A DNA stretch of 64,000 bases from JBBCJR01 sp037190805 (GTDB lineage: Bacteria > Pseudomonadota > Alphaproteobacteria > Sphingomonadales > Sphingomonadaceae). Location of the stretch: assembly GCA_037190805.1 (NCBI GenBank), contig JBBCJR010000019.1, forward strand, positions 59,750 through 123,749. The letters are read 5' to 3'. Numbering within the stretch: position 1 is the first letter of the stretch; the number at the start of each line of letters is the position of its first letter. Positions 54,739 to 63,310 of the stretch are shown piece by piece. The notes below the pieces were generated by a model. The model saw only the letters and a list, made by a program, of their open reading frames with translations. It had not been told where the DNA came from and did no database searches. Position numbers and translations under genes: made by a program.

Positions 54739-56286
54739 ATGACATTAGGGGCGCCGTTTACGGCAATCGACCGCCGCGGAACCATGAAGCTGCTTCTGGG
54801 GGGCTATGCGGTCAGCATGATGCCGGGCGGTTTCGCCCTCGCCGCGACCCGGGACCATCCCGATGACGGCCTCGTTCGCGCCCGTCCCGAGGACGAGAAT
54901 ATCGATCCCCTGGCGATCCTCGCCTTTCTGGCCGAGCTTGAGCAGCGCAATCAGGAAATGCACAGCTTCATGCTGGCGCGAAACGGCAAGGTGGTCGCCG
55001 AGGGTTACTGGACCCCCTATCGGCCCGAACTGCCTCACATGACTCACTCGCTGACCAAGAGCGTGACCGCCAGCGGTGTCGGCATCGCCATCGCCGAGGG
55101 GCGGTTCGGGCTGCGCGACAAGGTGGTGTCGTTCTTCGATGCGGAATTGCCGCCCGTCGTCAGCGAGAATCTGGCGATGATGACGGTCGAGGACCTGCTG
55201 ACCCAGCGGACCGGGCACGAGTTCAACGTCTCCGGTTCGGTCTGGCGTCCGATCAAGACCAGCTGGGTGGCTGAGTTCTTCAAAATCCCGGTGGTGTTCA
55301 AGCCCGGAACGAAGTTCGTCTACACCAGCGCGTCGACCTACATGCTGTCGGCGATCCTCACCAAGACCACCGGCCTGCCGACCTTCGACTATATGAAGCC
55401 TCGCTTCTTCGAGCCGCTGGGCATTCGTGACGCGGAGTGGGAGGTGGGGCCCAACAACATCACGCCAGGCGCGAATGGTCTCAGCTGGAAAGTGTCGGAT
55501 TCCATGAAGCTCGGCCTCGTTCATCAGCAGGGTGGCCAATGGCAGGGGCGGCAGGTCATTCCGCGCGACTGGGTAGATGCCGTTCATCAACCGCATGTGC
55601 CGGGTGTTTATGGCTATCAATGGTGGCTGGGGCCAGAAGGGCGTTACGCGGCCCATGGGCTGTTCGGCCAATATGCCTATGTCTATCCCAATCACGGCGC
55701 GGTGCTGGCGGTGATGTCGGCGACCGGGGAGCGTCGTGACGGGTGGTCGGCGATCCTGGAAAAGCATTTTCCAGCGATGTTTGGCGCCGGGCCGATGCAG
55801 GTGGATCCTGCGGGCGACGAAAAGCTGCGCGCCACGACGCGGGCGTTGCGGATCAAGGCGACGTTGGGCGCGCCTACCAGTTCGACAGCAGCCGCCGTGT
55901 CGGGGCGCCGTTTCGACTTCGATCCGAACGAGGACGCGGTGCGATCGATCAGGCTGGATTTCACGAGTGATCGCTGCACCTTCACGCTGGTTGACGATCG
56001 GGGTGAGCACAAGGTGGCTTGCGGACTGGGGAGCTGGGTCGAAGGCCATACCTCGATGACCGGAAACAAGCTCCATCACGAATATCAGCCGGACAGCATG
56101 CGCGTGACCGCCGGTGCCGGATGGACCGCGCCGGATACGCTGGAAATGGTTTGGATGTTCAACGAGACGGCGTTCCGCGATCATGTGACGCTGAAGTTCG
56201 CCGGTGATCGCGTGACTTATGACCGGCGTGTCAATGTCAACTCGGCTGCGCGGGAGCGGCCCACGCTGGTCGGACGGCGGGTTTGA
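54739..56286 (+). CDS. Serine hydrolase, class C beta-lactamase-like, Tat-type signal
   Basis: A 515-residue exported hydrolase. A twin-arginine-like signal (DRRGTMKLLLGGYAV) starts it. The SxxK nucleophile motif is S104-L-T-K107 (HSLTKS), the Tyr motif YTSAS near residue 195, and a HGLFGQY segment stands where the KTG box usually lies. The beta-lactamase-like domain spans about 55-360; a C-terminal beta-rich domain of about 150 residues (360-515) follows, unassigned. Probably an esterase or D-amino peptidase. Follows the two-component system by 73 bases. Confidence 0.85.
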   Translation: MTLGAPFTAIDRRGTMKLLLGGYAVSMMPGGFALAATRDHPDDGLVRARPEDENIDPLAILAFLAELEQRNQEMHSFMLARNGKVVAEGYWTPYRPELPHMTHSLTKSVTASGVGIAIAEGRFGLRDKVVSFFDAELPPVVSENLAMMTVEDLLTQRTGHEFNVSGSVWRPIKTSWVAEFFKIPVVFKPGTKFVYTSASTYMLSAILTKTTGLPTFDYMKPRFFEPLGIRDAEWEVGPNNITPGANGLSWKVSDSMKLGLVHQQGGQWQGRQVIPRDWVDAVHQPHVPGVYGYQWWLGPEGRYAAHGLFGQYAYVYPNHGAVLAVMSATGERRDGWSAILEKHFPAMFGAGPMQVDPAGDEKLRATTRALRIKATLGAPTSSTAAAVSGRRFDFDPNEDAVRSIRLDFTSDRCTFTLVDDRGEHKVACGLGSWVEGHTSMTGNKLHHEYQPDSMRVTAGAGWTAPDTLEMVWMFNETAFRDHVTLKFAGDRVTYDRRVNVNSAARERPTLVGRRV

Positions 56287-56461
56287 TCCCCGCCTGAACG
56301 TGTCTCGGGTCGCGGCCGCTTATGGCGTCCGTCGCCGGTCGGAAGAAATGGAGCGCCTGCCCAGGGCAGGGCTCGGGTCAGCGAAGGTTCGCCTCGTTCG
56401 GCTGAAGGTGCATCGTTCGATCTGACCGGGACGCCGTTGTCGGCGATATGCGGGGGATGCC

Positions 56462-57967
56462 GTGAGCCTTCGGTCTTCTGTCGACTATATGGCGTTGGCG
56501 AGTCAGGCGGATGTTCACCTGGCCCGCAACCGTCCTGATCTTGCGATCTCCATGCTCGCGTCCCATCGGCATTGCGCGCATGATCCGCTGCTCGACGTTT
56601 ATGCGCGCGCGCTTCGCTCTTCGGGGCGACTGTGCGACGTCGTCACCATCCGCCAGGATCAGGTTCGCCGGCGCTCCGATGACGGGGCGGCCTGGCTGAA
56701 CCTCGCGTCGGCGCAGAATGACCTGGGCCTTCGTCGCGAAGCGGCGGAAGCCGCCAGGGCTGGAATCCAGCTAGGGCTCGACGCGCCCGATGCCTGGGTG
56801 GTGCTCGCCCGCGCTCGGCGCGGTTGCGGCGATCATGATGCCGCTGAGGTCGCCTATCGCAAGGCGTTGGCCCGGAAAGCCGACCATCTGCTCGCGCACC
56901 GGGAATTGTCTCAGCTTGTCTGGCGACGCACCGGAGATGCGGCCCTCGCCACCAGCGCGATCGATGCCCTCGGTAATCCCTCGACGCAGCTGCTGATGTG
57001 CAAGTCGGCGATATTGCAGGCGGCAGGCAAGGATGCCGAGGCGCTGGCGCTGCTGATCCCGGCGCTGGACGGGGTGGGGCGCGATGCCGAGTTTCTGTCC
57101 ACCGCAGCCGAGATCGCATGCAGAACCGACGGCGGCCTGGCATTCGATATCGCCGGCCGGGCGGTTGCGGCACATCGCTGTAGCGGCAGCGTCACGGCGC
57201 TGGTTCAGGCGGCACTCGCTTGCGGGAAGCTGGATATCGCTCTTGCGGAATCGACGTGGCTGGTAACGCGCGATGCCACGGACCAGTTGGCCCTCGCCCT
57301 TCTCGCCACCTGCTATCGGCTCGGCGGCGACCCGCGCTATGAAGAACTGGTCGACTATGGGCTGGTAAAGACGTTCGACCTGCCAGTGCCGAAGGGGTGG
57401 CCCGACCTGCCATCGTTCCTGGGCGATCTGACGAGGGAGCTTGCGCCCCTGCACGATCTTCCCGTTCACCCGGCTGGCATGTCCGTGCGCTGGGGCAGTC
57501 AGACCAGCGACAATCTGAAGCATCATCGGTCGTCCGCGGTGCAAGCGGCCCGAGAAGGCTTCGATGATGTCATCGCACGCTATGTGTCGTGGCTGGGGGA
57601 GGGAGAGGATGTTGTCCGACGACGGAGAGGCAGAGAATTCGAAATAGCGGATCTCTGGTCCGTGCGACTTTCTGGCGGCGGACTCCATGACAGCCACGTT
57701 CATCCGCGAGGATGGCTCTCATCGGCATTTTATATCAATCTTCCAGATGAAGTATTGATAGGTAAAAATAAGCCGGGATGGCTGGAATTTGGTAAACCTG
57801 GTATTGAGACAATCTCTAGATTGACTGGAGAATATTATATCAAGCCGAGATGTGGCCAGGTGGTGATATTCCCGTCATTTTTCTGGCATGGAACAACTTC
57901 TTTCGACAGTCACGATCAGCGCTTGACGATGGCGTTTGATGTCATTCCTGTATCGGGGGGAGATTGA
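56462..57967 (+). CDS. TPR protein with C-terminal 2OG-Fe(II) oxygenase domain
   Basis: A 501-residue cytoplasmic protein. Residues about 10-290 are TPR-like helical repeats (for example AAWLNLASAQNDLGLRREAA, then DAWVVLARARRGCGDHDAAE). The C-terminal domain (about 330-500) has the putative 2OG-Fe(II) oxygenase signature: HDSHVHPRGWLSSAFYINL (metal His pair) and FPSFFWHGTTSFDS with distal His, then RLTMAFDV. It would hydroxylate a protein or small molecule. GTG start. The 3' end is AT-rich, unlike the 5' end. Confidence 0.83.
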   Translation: MSLRSSVDYMALASQADVHLARNRPDLAISMLASHRHCAHDPLLDVYARALRSSGRLCDVVTIRQDQVRRRSDDGAAWLNLASAQNDLGLRREAAEAARAGIQLGLDAPDAWVVLARARRGCGDHDAAEVAYRKALARKADHLLAHRELSQLVWRRTGDAALATSAIDALGNPSTQLLMCKSAILQAAGKDAEALALLIPALDGVGRDAEFLSTAAEIACRTDGGLAFDIAGRAVAAHRCSGSVTALVQAALACGKLDIALAESTWLVTRDATDQLALALLATCYRLGGDPRYEELVDYGLVKTFDLPVPKGWPDLPSFLGDLTRELAPLHDLPVHPAGMSVRWGSQTSDNLKHHRSSAVQAAREGFDDVIARYVSWLGEGEDVVRRRRGREFEIADLWSVRLSGGGLHDSHVHPRGWLSSAFYINLPDEVLIGKNKPGWLEFGKPGIETISRLTGEYYIKPRCGQVVIFPSFFWHGTTSFDSHDQRLTMAFDVIPVSGGD

Positions 57968-58005
57968 TACAAGATGTATGGAGTAATAACAATATTATCG
58001 TGAAA

Positions 58006-58022
58006 CTTTCAAATGTTGAAAG
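58006..58022. promoter_or_regulatory. Perfect inverted repeat upstream of the TonB receptor gene
   Basis: CTTTCAA-ATG-TTGAAAG, a 7-3-7 palindrome in a 27%-GC stretch 66 bases before the receptor start. Possible operator; TTGAAA could also be a -35 box, but the matching -10 is not clear. Confidence 0.45.
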
Positions 58023-58087
58023 GCTGATGACAGGTTGTCGTCTTAATCCAGTCTCCAGAAAATATATACTGAAGAGGGTGGAAAGAC

Positions 58088-61018
58088 ATGAACAAGGGAG
58101 CATCGCTTTTCGCGATTACCATAGCTATGTCTGCCTGCGGGGCAACTTCGGCTATAGCGCAGCAGACGGGTGAATCTACGTCTGCTCAGTCCGCACAAGG
58201 AGGAGAGGCGCAACCCTCCGGAACAAGTTTTTCGATGGGAACGGTTGTGGATGGTGACATTATCGTCACCGGCTCGCGCATTGCTCGCCGCGACTACACT
58301 TCGAACAGCCCCTTGACTTCTTTTGGGTCTGAAACGCTCGCCAGCGTAGGTCAGCCGACCCTGGCGGACACCATGCGACAGTTGCCGCAGATCGCCCCAA
58401 CGGGTGGCACCTCTCTTAATCTACGCGGCCTCGGCACGGCGAGGACGCTGACTCTGATTGACGGCCGACGCCCGGTTTCGAGCAATCTCACCCTGCTGCC
58501 GCAGGCGCTGGTCGAAAATGTGGAACTCATCACCGGCGGTGCTTCCGCGGCCTATGGTTCTGATGCCATCGCGGGTGTTGCCAATTTCATCTTGAAGAAG
58601 AATTTCAGTGGCCTGCAAATCAGCGCCTCTCAATCCATCAGAACTGCGGGCGATGCTCCTGACTGGCAAGGGGCAGTTACCTTGGGCGGGAACTTCGATG
58701 ATGGCCGCGGCAACGCCGTCCTGTCTCTCGAATATTTCCACCAGGACCTGGTGATGATGAATGAGCGCGACTGGACGAACGGAACTTTCCGACAGGGGAA
58801 TTTGCCGGAGGGCGAGGTCAGCTTCGGGAACAATCGTCCCACCCAGGATGCGTTTAACCAGGTCTTCGGAGCTTATGGCGTCGGGGCCGGCCTGGTCAGG
58901 CCTGGAAGCAGTGTCTCATTCAATCCAGATGGGACGCTCTACAGCACGGGTCTGGGTGTCTATAATGTCAGGCCGTGGTCTCAGCCGAGCTATGTTGCGG
59001 GCAGCTATATCAATGTCGGCAATGCGCGTCTTTATGATACGCGGGCGCAGCGGAGCCTGACGGGTAGCAGTCAGCTTACTCGAAAGAATCTGTTCGCGCG
59101 TGTGTCATATGAACTGACGGATAATTTGCAGACGTTCGTGCAAGTTCAGGCGGGACGTAATAACAGCCTGACCTTCGGCAATGCGACAGGGCTGAAGGGT
59201 AACGACGTTCTCCTTCAGATTCCGGTGACCAATCCATACATTCCGGATGATTTGCGCACCCTGCTTCAATCGCGAACCAATCCTAACGCGCCGGTGACAT
59301 ATTATTTCAGCGCCGATAACGTCGGAAGTCGCCCGTATCATACGCAGACGGATTTCTACCAGGTAACGGTTGGACTGGCTGGAAAACTGCCTTTCAAGGA
59401 CTGGACCTGGGACGCCTATGTCTCACGCGGCGGTGTCGACACCAACTTCATCGGCGAGCGCCATTACAGCATGGCTGCGTTGCAGACCCTGCTGTCGGCC
59501 CCCGATGGCGGTGCTTCGATCTGTCCCGGCGGCTATAACCCATTCGGCTATCAAGCTTTGAATGATCAATGTCGGAATTTCGTTGAACGCGAGGTGCGGG
59601 AAACGACGACGACACGTCAGCAAATCATCGAGGTGACGATGCAGGGTGGGTTGTTCAACCTTCCTGCGGGTGAGGTCCGGGTCGCCATCGGTGCGGATTA
59701 TCGGCGCAATACATCAAAATATCGTCCAGATTCCCAGACCTTTAGCGGCAGAAGCGATATTGCCTTCTATAGCACCGCCCCAACGCAGGGGGTCGATGAT
59801 GTCAAGGAGGTTTTCGGCGAAGTCGCGCTCCCGCTCGTTCACAATACCTTCTTGATGCAGAAGCTCGAACTGAGCCTCGGATATCGCTACTCAGACTACC
59901 GGTTTATCGGCACCGTCCATGCTTACAAGGCGGATGCGAACTGGGAAGTGAGCGATGCTTTCCGGTTACGGGGTGGGTATGAACGGGCTGTGCGTTCTCC
60001 TTCGATTGGACAGCTGACAGACCCGCAGCGGCGCGCATTTGCTGATACCTTCGGTCAGCCGCCCTTGGGTGGCGATCCTTGCGATGTCCGAACGCAGTTT
60101 CGCACTGGCCCGAATGCGACGGCAGTCAGAAACCTATGTCTGGCACAAGGTGTTCCGAACGTAGCGATCGATCAGTTTCAATCACCCTCCATTACTTATC
60201 CGGTAACTGTGGGCGGCAATCCTAATTTGGATGCCGAGAAGGCGGATACCTTCTCGATTGGCGCGGTCGTGACGTCGCCTTTCGAATCCGAATTGCTAAG
60301 AAGGCTGAGTTTTTCGATCGATTATTTCAACATTTCGCTGGATGGCGCGATCGGTACGGTTTCTGCGCCTCAAGTGACTCAGCTTTGCTTTAATGCCAAT
60401 GGCGGCTCAAACCCGGATTACGACGCCAATAACCTTTACTGCCGTCAGATCGCGCGCGGTCCCACGGGTGAATTGTCCAATGTGGACGTGCTCCAGCTCA
60501 ATCTGGGCGGCTACAAGACGTCTGGCATCGATGCGCAGCTTGATTGGCGGGTTCCCGTTGGTCCGGGGGATCTTACCTTAAAGGGCGTGGTGAGCCGTTT
60601 GCTGACATATAAGCTTCAGAACCGGCCAGGCGACCCCTTCGATGAGTATGCGGGAACGATCGGTAACACTCAGGTTCAGGGCGGTGGTAGCAATAAGCCG
60701 CACTGGCGCGGTCTGATGACACTCAACTACCAGATTGGCGCAGCAAGTCTGGGGGGCGCGTGGCGCTATATCGGCTCGCAGACGGCTTCGTCTTGTGTGG
60801 GTGTTCCGAATTGCACCGTCGAAGGTGTGAAGGCTTTCAGCTATTTCGACTTGAACATGTCGGTTCGGCCGGTGGATAATTTCACGATCTTCGCGACAGT
60901 GAATAATCTGTTGGATAAGACGCCGCCGCAATACCCGATTGCATCGGGTAACGTCGATACATCAGCTTATGATGCAATTGGACGTCGTGTTTCGGTCGGA
61001 GCTAGAGTCAATTTCTAA
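58088..61018 (+). CDS. TonB-dependent receptor, large
   Basis: A 976-residue outer-membrane receptor. Signal peptide ends near AIA-QQ (residue 25). A short disordered stretch precedes the plug domain: DIIVTGSRIARRDY, LADTMRQLPQIAPTGG, RGLGTARTLTLIDGRRP and GGASAAYGSDAIAGVANFI. The 22-strand barrel ends GRRVSVGARVNF with a terminal Phe. The TonB box is not certain. It transports a substrate across the outer membrane using the proton-motive force. It is likely co-transcribed with the hydrolase 54 bases downstream. GC is lower (about 45% in places) than the window's norm. Confidence 0.95.
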   Translation: MNKGASLFAITIAMSACGATSAIAQQTGESTSAQSAQGGEAQPSGTSFSMGTVVDGDIIVTGSRIARRDYTSNSPLTSFGSETLASVGQPTLADTMRQLPQIAPTGGTSLNLRGLGTARTLTLIDGRRPVSSNLTLLPQALVENVELITGGASAAYGSDAIAGVANFILKKNFSGLQISASQSIRTAGDAPDWQGAVTLGGNFDDGRGNAVLSLEYFHQDLVMMNERDWTNGTFRQGNLPEGEVSFGNNRPTQDAFNQVFGAYGVGAGLVRPGSSVSFNPDGTLYSTGLGVYNVRPWSQPSYVAGSYINVGNARLYDTRAQRSLTGSSQLTRKNLFARVSYELTDNLQTFVQVQAGRNNSLTFGNATGLKGNDVLLQIPVTNPYIPDDLRTLLQSRTNPNAPVTYYFSADNVGSRPYHTQTDFYQVTVGLAGKLPFKDWTWDAYVSRGGVDTNFIGERHYSMAALQTLLSAPDGGASICPGGYNPFGYQALNDQCRNFVEREVRETTTTRQQIIEVTMQGGLFNLPAGEVRVAIGADYRRNTSKYRPDSQTFSGRSDIAFYSTAPTQGVDDVKEVFGEVALPLVHNTFLMQKLELSLGYRYSDYRFIGTVHAYKADANWEVSDAFRLRGGYERAVRSPSIGQLTDPQRRAFADTFGQPPLGGDPCDVRTQFRTGPNATAVRNLCLAQGVPNVAIDQFQSPSITYPVTVGGNPNLDAEKADTFSIGAVVTSPFESELLRRLSFSIDYFNISLDGAIGTVSAPQVTQLCFNANGGSNPDYDANNLYCRQIARGPTGELSNVDVLQLNLGGYKTSGIDAQLDWRVPVGPGDLTLKGVVSRLLTYKLQNRPGDPFDEYAGTIGNTQVQGGGSNKPHWRGLMTLNYQIGAASLGGAWRYIGSQTASSCVGVPNCTVEGVKAFSYFDLNMSVRPVDNFTIFATVNNLLDKTPPQYPIASGNVDTSAYDAIGRRVSVGARVNF

Positions 61019-61072
61019 GTATCAGAGAATTCGTTGAATTGTGGGGCTTCTTTGATTTGGGAAGGCAGAATT

Positions 61073-61975
61073 ATGAAAAAATTCCTTCTAGCATCGATGT
61101 GCATGGCAATGGTTTCTCAGGTTGCGGATGCCGCACCCAGGTTTTCCTGGCATGATAAACGCACGACTCCGTTCATTGCTTCACAGATCGACGCACGCTT
61201 TATTTACAAGCTCCATATTCCCAGAAACTACGATGAGAATGGGACCAAGACCTACCCGTTGGTGGTCCTGGTCCATGGCACGGAGCGTTCGCCTGAAGAG
61301 TATATCAGGGGAAATCAGGAGTTTGCCGAACAGAATGATGTTATTCTATTGGCGCCCTTGTTTCCTCTGAATACGCACGGGCGTCAAGATCTGGAGAATT
61401 ATAAACTGATCGATTACAAGGGAACCAGGTATGACTTGGTTCTTCTCAGCATGGTCGATGAAGTGGCGTCAAAGTATCGCTTGAAGGACAATAAATTCTA
61501 CCTTCACGGCTTTTCCGGTGGTGGCCATTTCACCCATCGGTTCCTCTATCTGCATCCGCATCGCCTGCATGCCGCCTCGATCGGCGCACCGGGCATGGTG
61601 ACACTGATCGACGACAGTTCGGACTGGTGGGTGGGGACCGGCAACCTCTATCAGCGTTTCAATGCCCGGCTGAATCTGGATGCGATCAGGAAGGTCAAGG
61701 TCCAGATGGTCATCGGTGGCGACGACAATCAGGAGTGGAACGAGGCGCAGATCGGCCCTGATTCGGAGTACTGGATGGGCGAAGGTGTAAAGGGCGCGAG
61801 CTTCACCGCCGCCGGACGTCACCGGATCGAGCGCATGGAGACCCTGAAGAAGAATTTCGAGAGCCATGGCATCGCCGTCCAGATGGATGTCGTGCCTGGT
61901 GTCGGACATGATCAGACCCCTCTGTTCCCGACGGTCCAGAAGTTCTTCACTACGGTTCTGAACGCCCAGAAATAG
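61073..61975 (+). CDS. Secreted alpha/beta hydrolase (PHB-depolymerase/esterase-like), copy 1
   Basis: A 300-residue exported hydrolase with a signal peptide (MKKFLLASMCMAMVSQVADA). The fold shows YPLVVLVHGTERSP (oxyanion strand), nucleophile S148 in HGFSGGGH, and a late His279 in GVGHDQTP. Resembles the esterase/feruloyl-esterase and PHB-depolymerase group. It follows the TonB receptor at 54 bases and is paralogous to 62177. The first 430 bases have about 45% GC, the remainder about 62%. Confidence 0.85.
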   Translation: MKKFLLASMCMAMVSQVADAAPRFSWHDKRTTPFIASQIDARFIYKLHIPRNYDENGTKTYPLVVLVHGTERSPEEYIRGNQEFAEQNDVILLAPLFPLNTHGRQDLENYKLIDYKGTRYDLVLLSMVDEVASKYRLKDNKFYLHGFSGGGHFTHRFLYLHPHRLHAASIGAPGMVTLIDDSSDWWVGTGNLYQRFNARLNLDAIRKVKVQMVIGGDDNQEWNEAQIGPDSEYWMGEGVKGASFTAAGRHRIERMETLKKNFESHGIAVQMDVVPGVGHDQTPLFPTVQKFFTTVLNAQK

Positions 61976-62092
61976 TTCGATATCGAGGAGCGGGATGTCG
62001 TGCCTGCTTCGGTGACGAGGAAGGATAGCTGCCATATCGTGGGGCCGGGGTCCTGCGCGGCATGAAGGACGAGTTTTTGATCCCCACGACTG

Positions 62093-62126
62093 GCGCGCAA
62101 ATCCCTGTGGTTTGCGCGCATTTTTT
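62093..62126 (+). terminator. Rho-independent terminator
   Basis: GCGCGCAAA (62093-62101) pairs with TTTGCGCGC (62111-62119) around a nine-base loop, then A and six T. It separates the receptor/hydrolase-1 transcript from hydrolase 2. Confidence 0.93.
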
Positions 62127-62176
62127 GCTTAGTTTTTCACGCAGGACTCGGGTTTTTCATCAATAGGGGAACGGCC

Positions 62177-63055
62177 ATGATCATGAGAATATTGGCATTC
62201 ATTCTGGTTATCTTTACTCCGTCCATCGCCTCGGCGCGCACGACGCCGTTCATAGCGGCGCAGATCGATGCCCGATTCATCTACAAGGTCCATGTCCCCG
62301 ACGATTATGACGTGAAGGGCACCAAGACCTATCCGCTGGTGGTTCTGGTGCACGGCACCGAACGGTCCCCGCATGAATATCTCAGGGGCAATCAGGAGTT
62401 CGCCGAGCAGAATGACGTCATTCTGCTGGCGCCGCTGTTTCCCCTGAACACCCATGGTCAGCAGGATCTGGAGAATTACAAGCTGATCGACTATAAAGGC
62501 ACGCGTTACGATCTCGTCCTGCTCAGCATGATCGACGAAATAGCAGCGCAGTACCGGCTCAGGGACAACAAGTTCTATCTGCACGGATTTTCCGGTGGCG
62601 GTCATTTCGCGCACCGTTTCCTCTATCTGCACCCGCATCGCCTGCACGCGATCTCGATCGGCGCGCCGGGTATGATCACGCAGATCGATGACAGCTCGGA
62701 CTGGTGGGTCGGGACGAAGAACCTCTATCAGCGGTTCAATGCCCGACTGAACCTGGATGCGATCCGTAAGGTCAAGGTTCAGATGGTGATCGGCGGGGAC
62801 GACAACGACAATTCCGAATGGGCGCGCGATATCAGCCCCAACTCCCCTTATTATATGGGCGAAGGCGTCAAGGGCGCCAGCTTCACCGCCGCCGGGCGCA
62901 ATCGGATCGAGCGTATGCAAACCTTGAAGAAGAACTTCGAAAGCAACGGTATCGCCGTCCAGATGGATGTCGTGCCGGGTGTCGGGCACAGCGCCATGCC
63001 GCTGTTCCCCACGGTACAGAAATTCTTCATCGAGGCCTTGAAGACCGAGAATTGA
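62177..63055 (+). CDS. Secreted alpha/beta hydrolase, copy 2
   Basis: A 292-residue paralogue of 61073: MRILAFILVIFTPSIASA signal, YPLVVLVHGTERSP, nucleophile Ser in HGFSGGGH and late His in GVGHSAMP. Between the copies the main protein change is a short indel near QEWNEAQIG/NDNSEWARDIS. It has uniform high GC and sits behind its own ribosome site (AGGGGAAC), after a terminator, so it has a separate transcript. Same fold and probable esterase activity. Confidence 0.85.
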   Translation: MIMRILAFILVIFTPSIASARTTPFIAAQIDARFIYKVHVPDDYDVKGTKTYPLVVLVHGTERSPHEYLRGNQEFAEQNDVILLAPLFPLNTHGQQDLENYKLIDYKGTRYDLVLLSMIDEIAAQYRLRDNKFYLHGFSGGGHFAHRFLYLHPHRLHAISIGAPGMITQIDDSSDWWVGTKNLYQRFNARLNLDAIRKVKVQMVIGGDDNDNSEWARDISPNSPYYMGEGVKGASFTAAGRNRIERMQTLKKNFESNGIAVQMDVVPGVGHSAMPLFPTVQKFFIEALKTEN

Positions 63056-63136
63056 TCGGCCTGGCCTCAATGGCTGCGGCCATGGAGGAATGCCTGCGCG
63101 AAAGCCCTTCAGCGGGCTGACGGCAGGAACGACAGG

Positions 63137-63175
63137 AAACGGGCACGGCGGCGCCAGGCGCTCTCGTGCCCGTTT
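63137..63175 (+). terminator. Hairpin, possible terminator
   Basis: AAACGGGCACG (63137-63147) pairs with CGTGCCCGTTT (63165-63175), with a 17-base loop that can fold further (GCGCC/GGCGC). There is no following run of T, so it may instead be a Rho-dependent or bidirectional end. About 80 bases after the hydrolase 2 stop. Confidence 0.5.
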
Positions 63176-63310
63176 GCGTATGAATGAGGGACCTGGCGCA
63201 ACGCGGGCGATTGCCTGTCATCGCCGCTTGCGACACACAGTGCTGATCTTGGTCAGCGACGGGCGGCGGTCGAGCGACAGAAGAACAGTCAGCCGCCAAG
63301 AGGAGGGGGA

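Noticed and set aside
57964..58173. 69-residue frame between the oxygenase and the receptor
   Set aside because: It overlaps both neighbouring genes, has no ribosome site and no family match. The AT-rich sequence it covers is better read as a leader.
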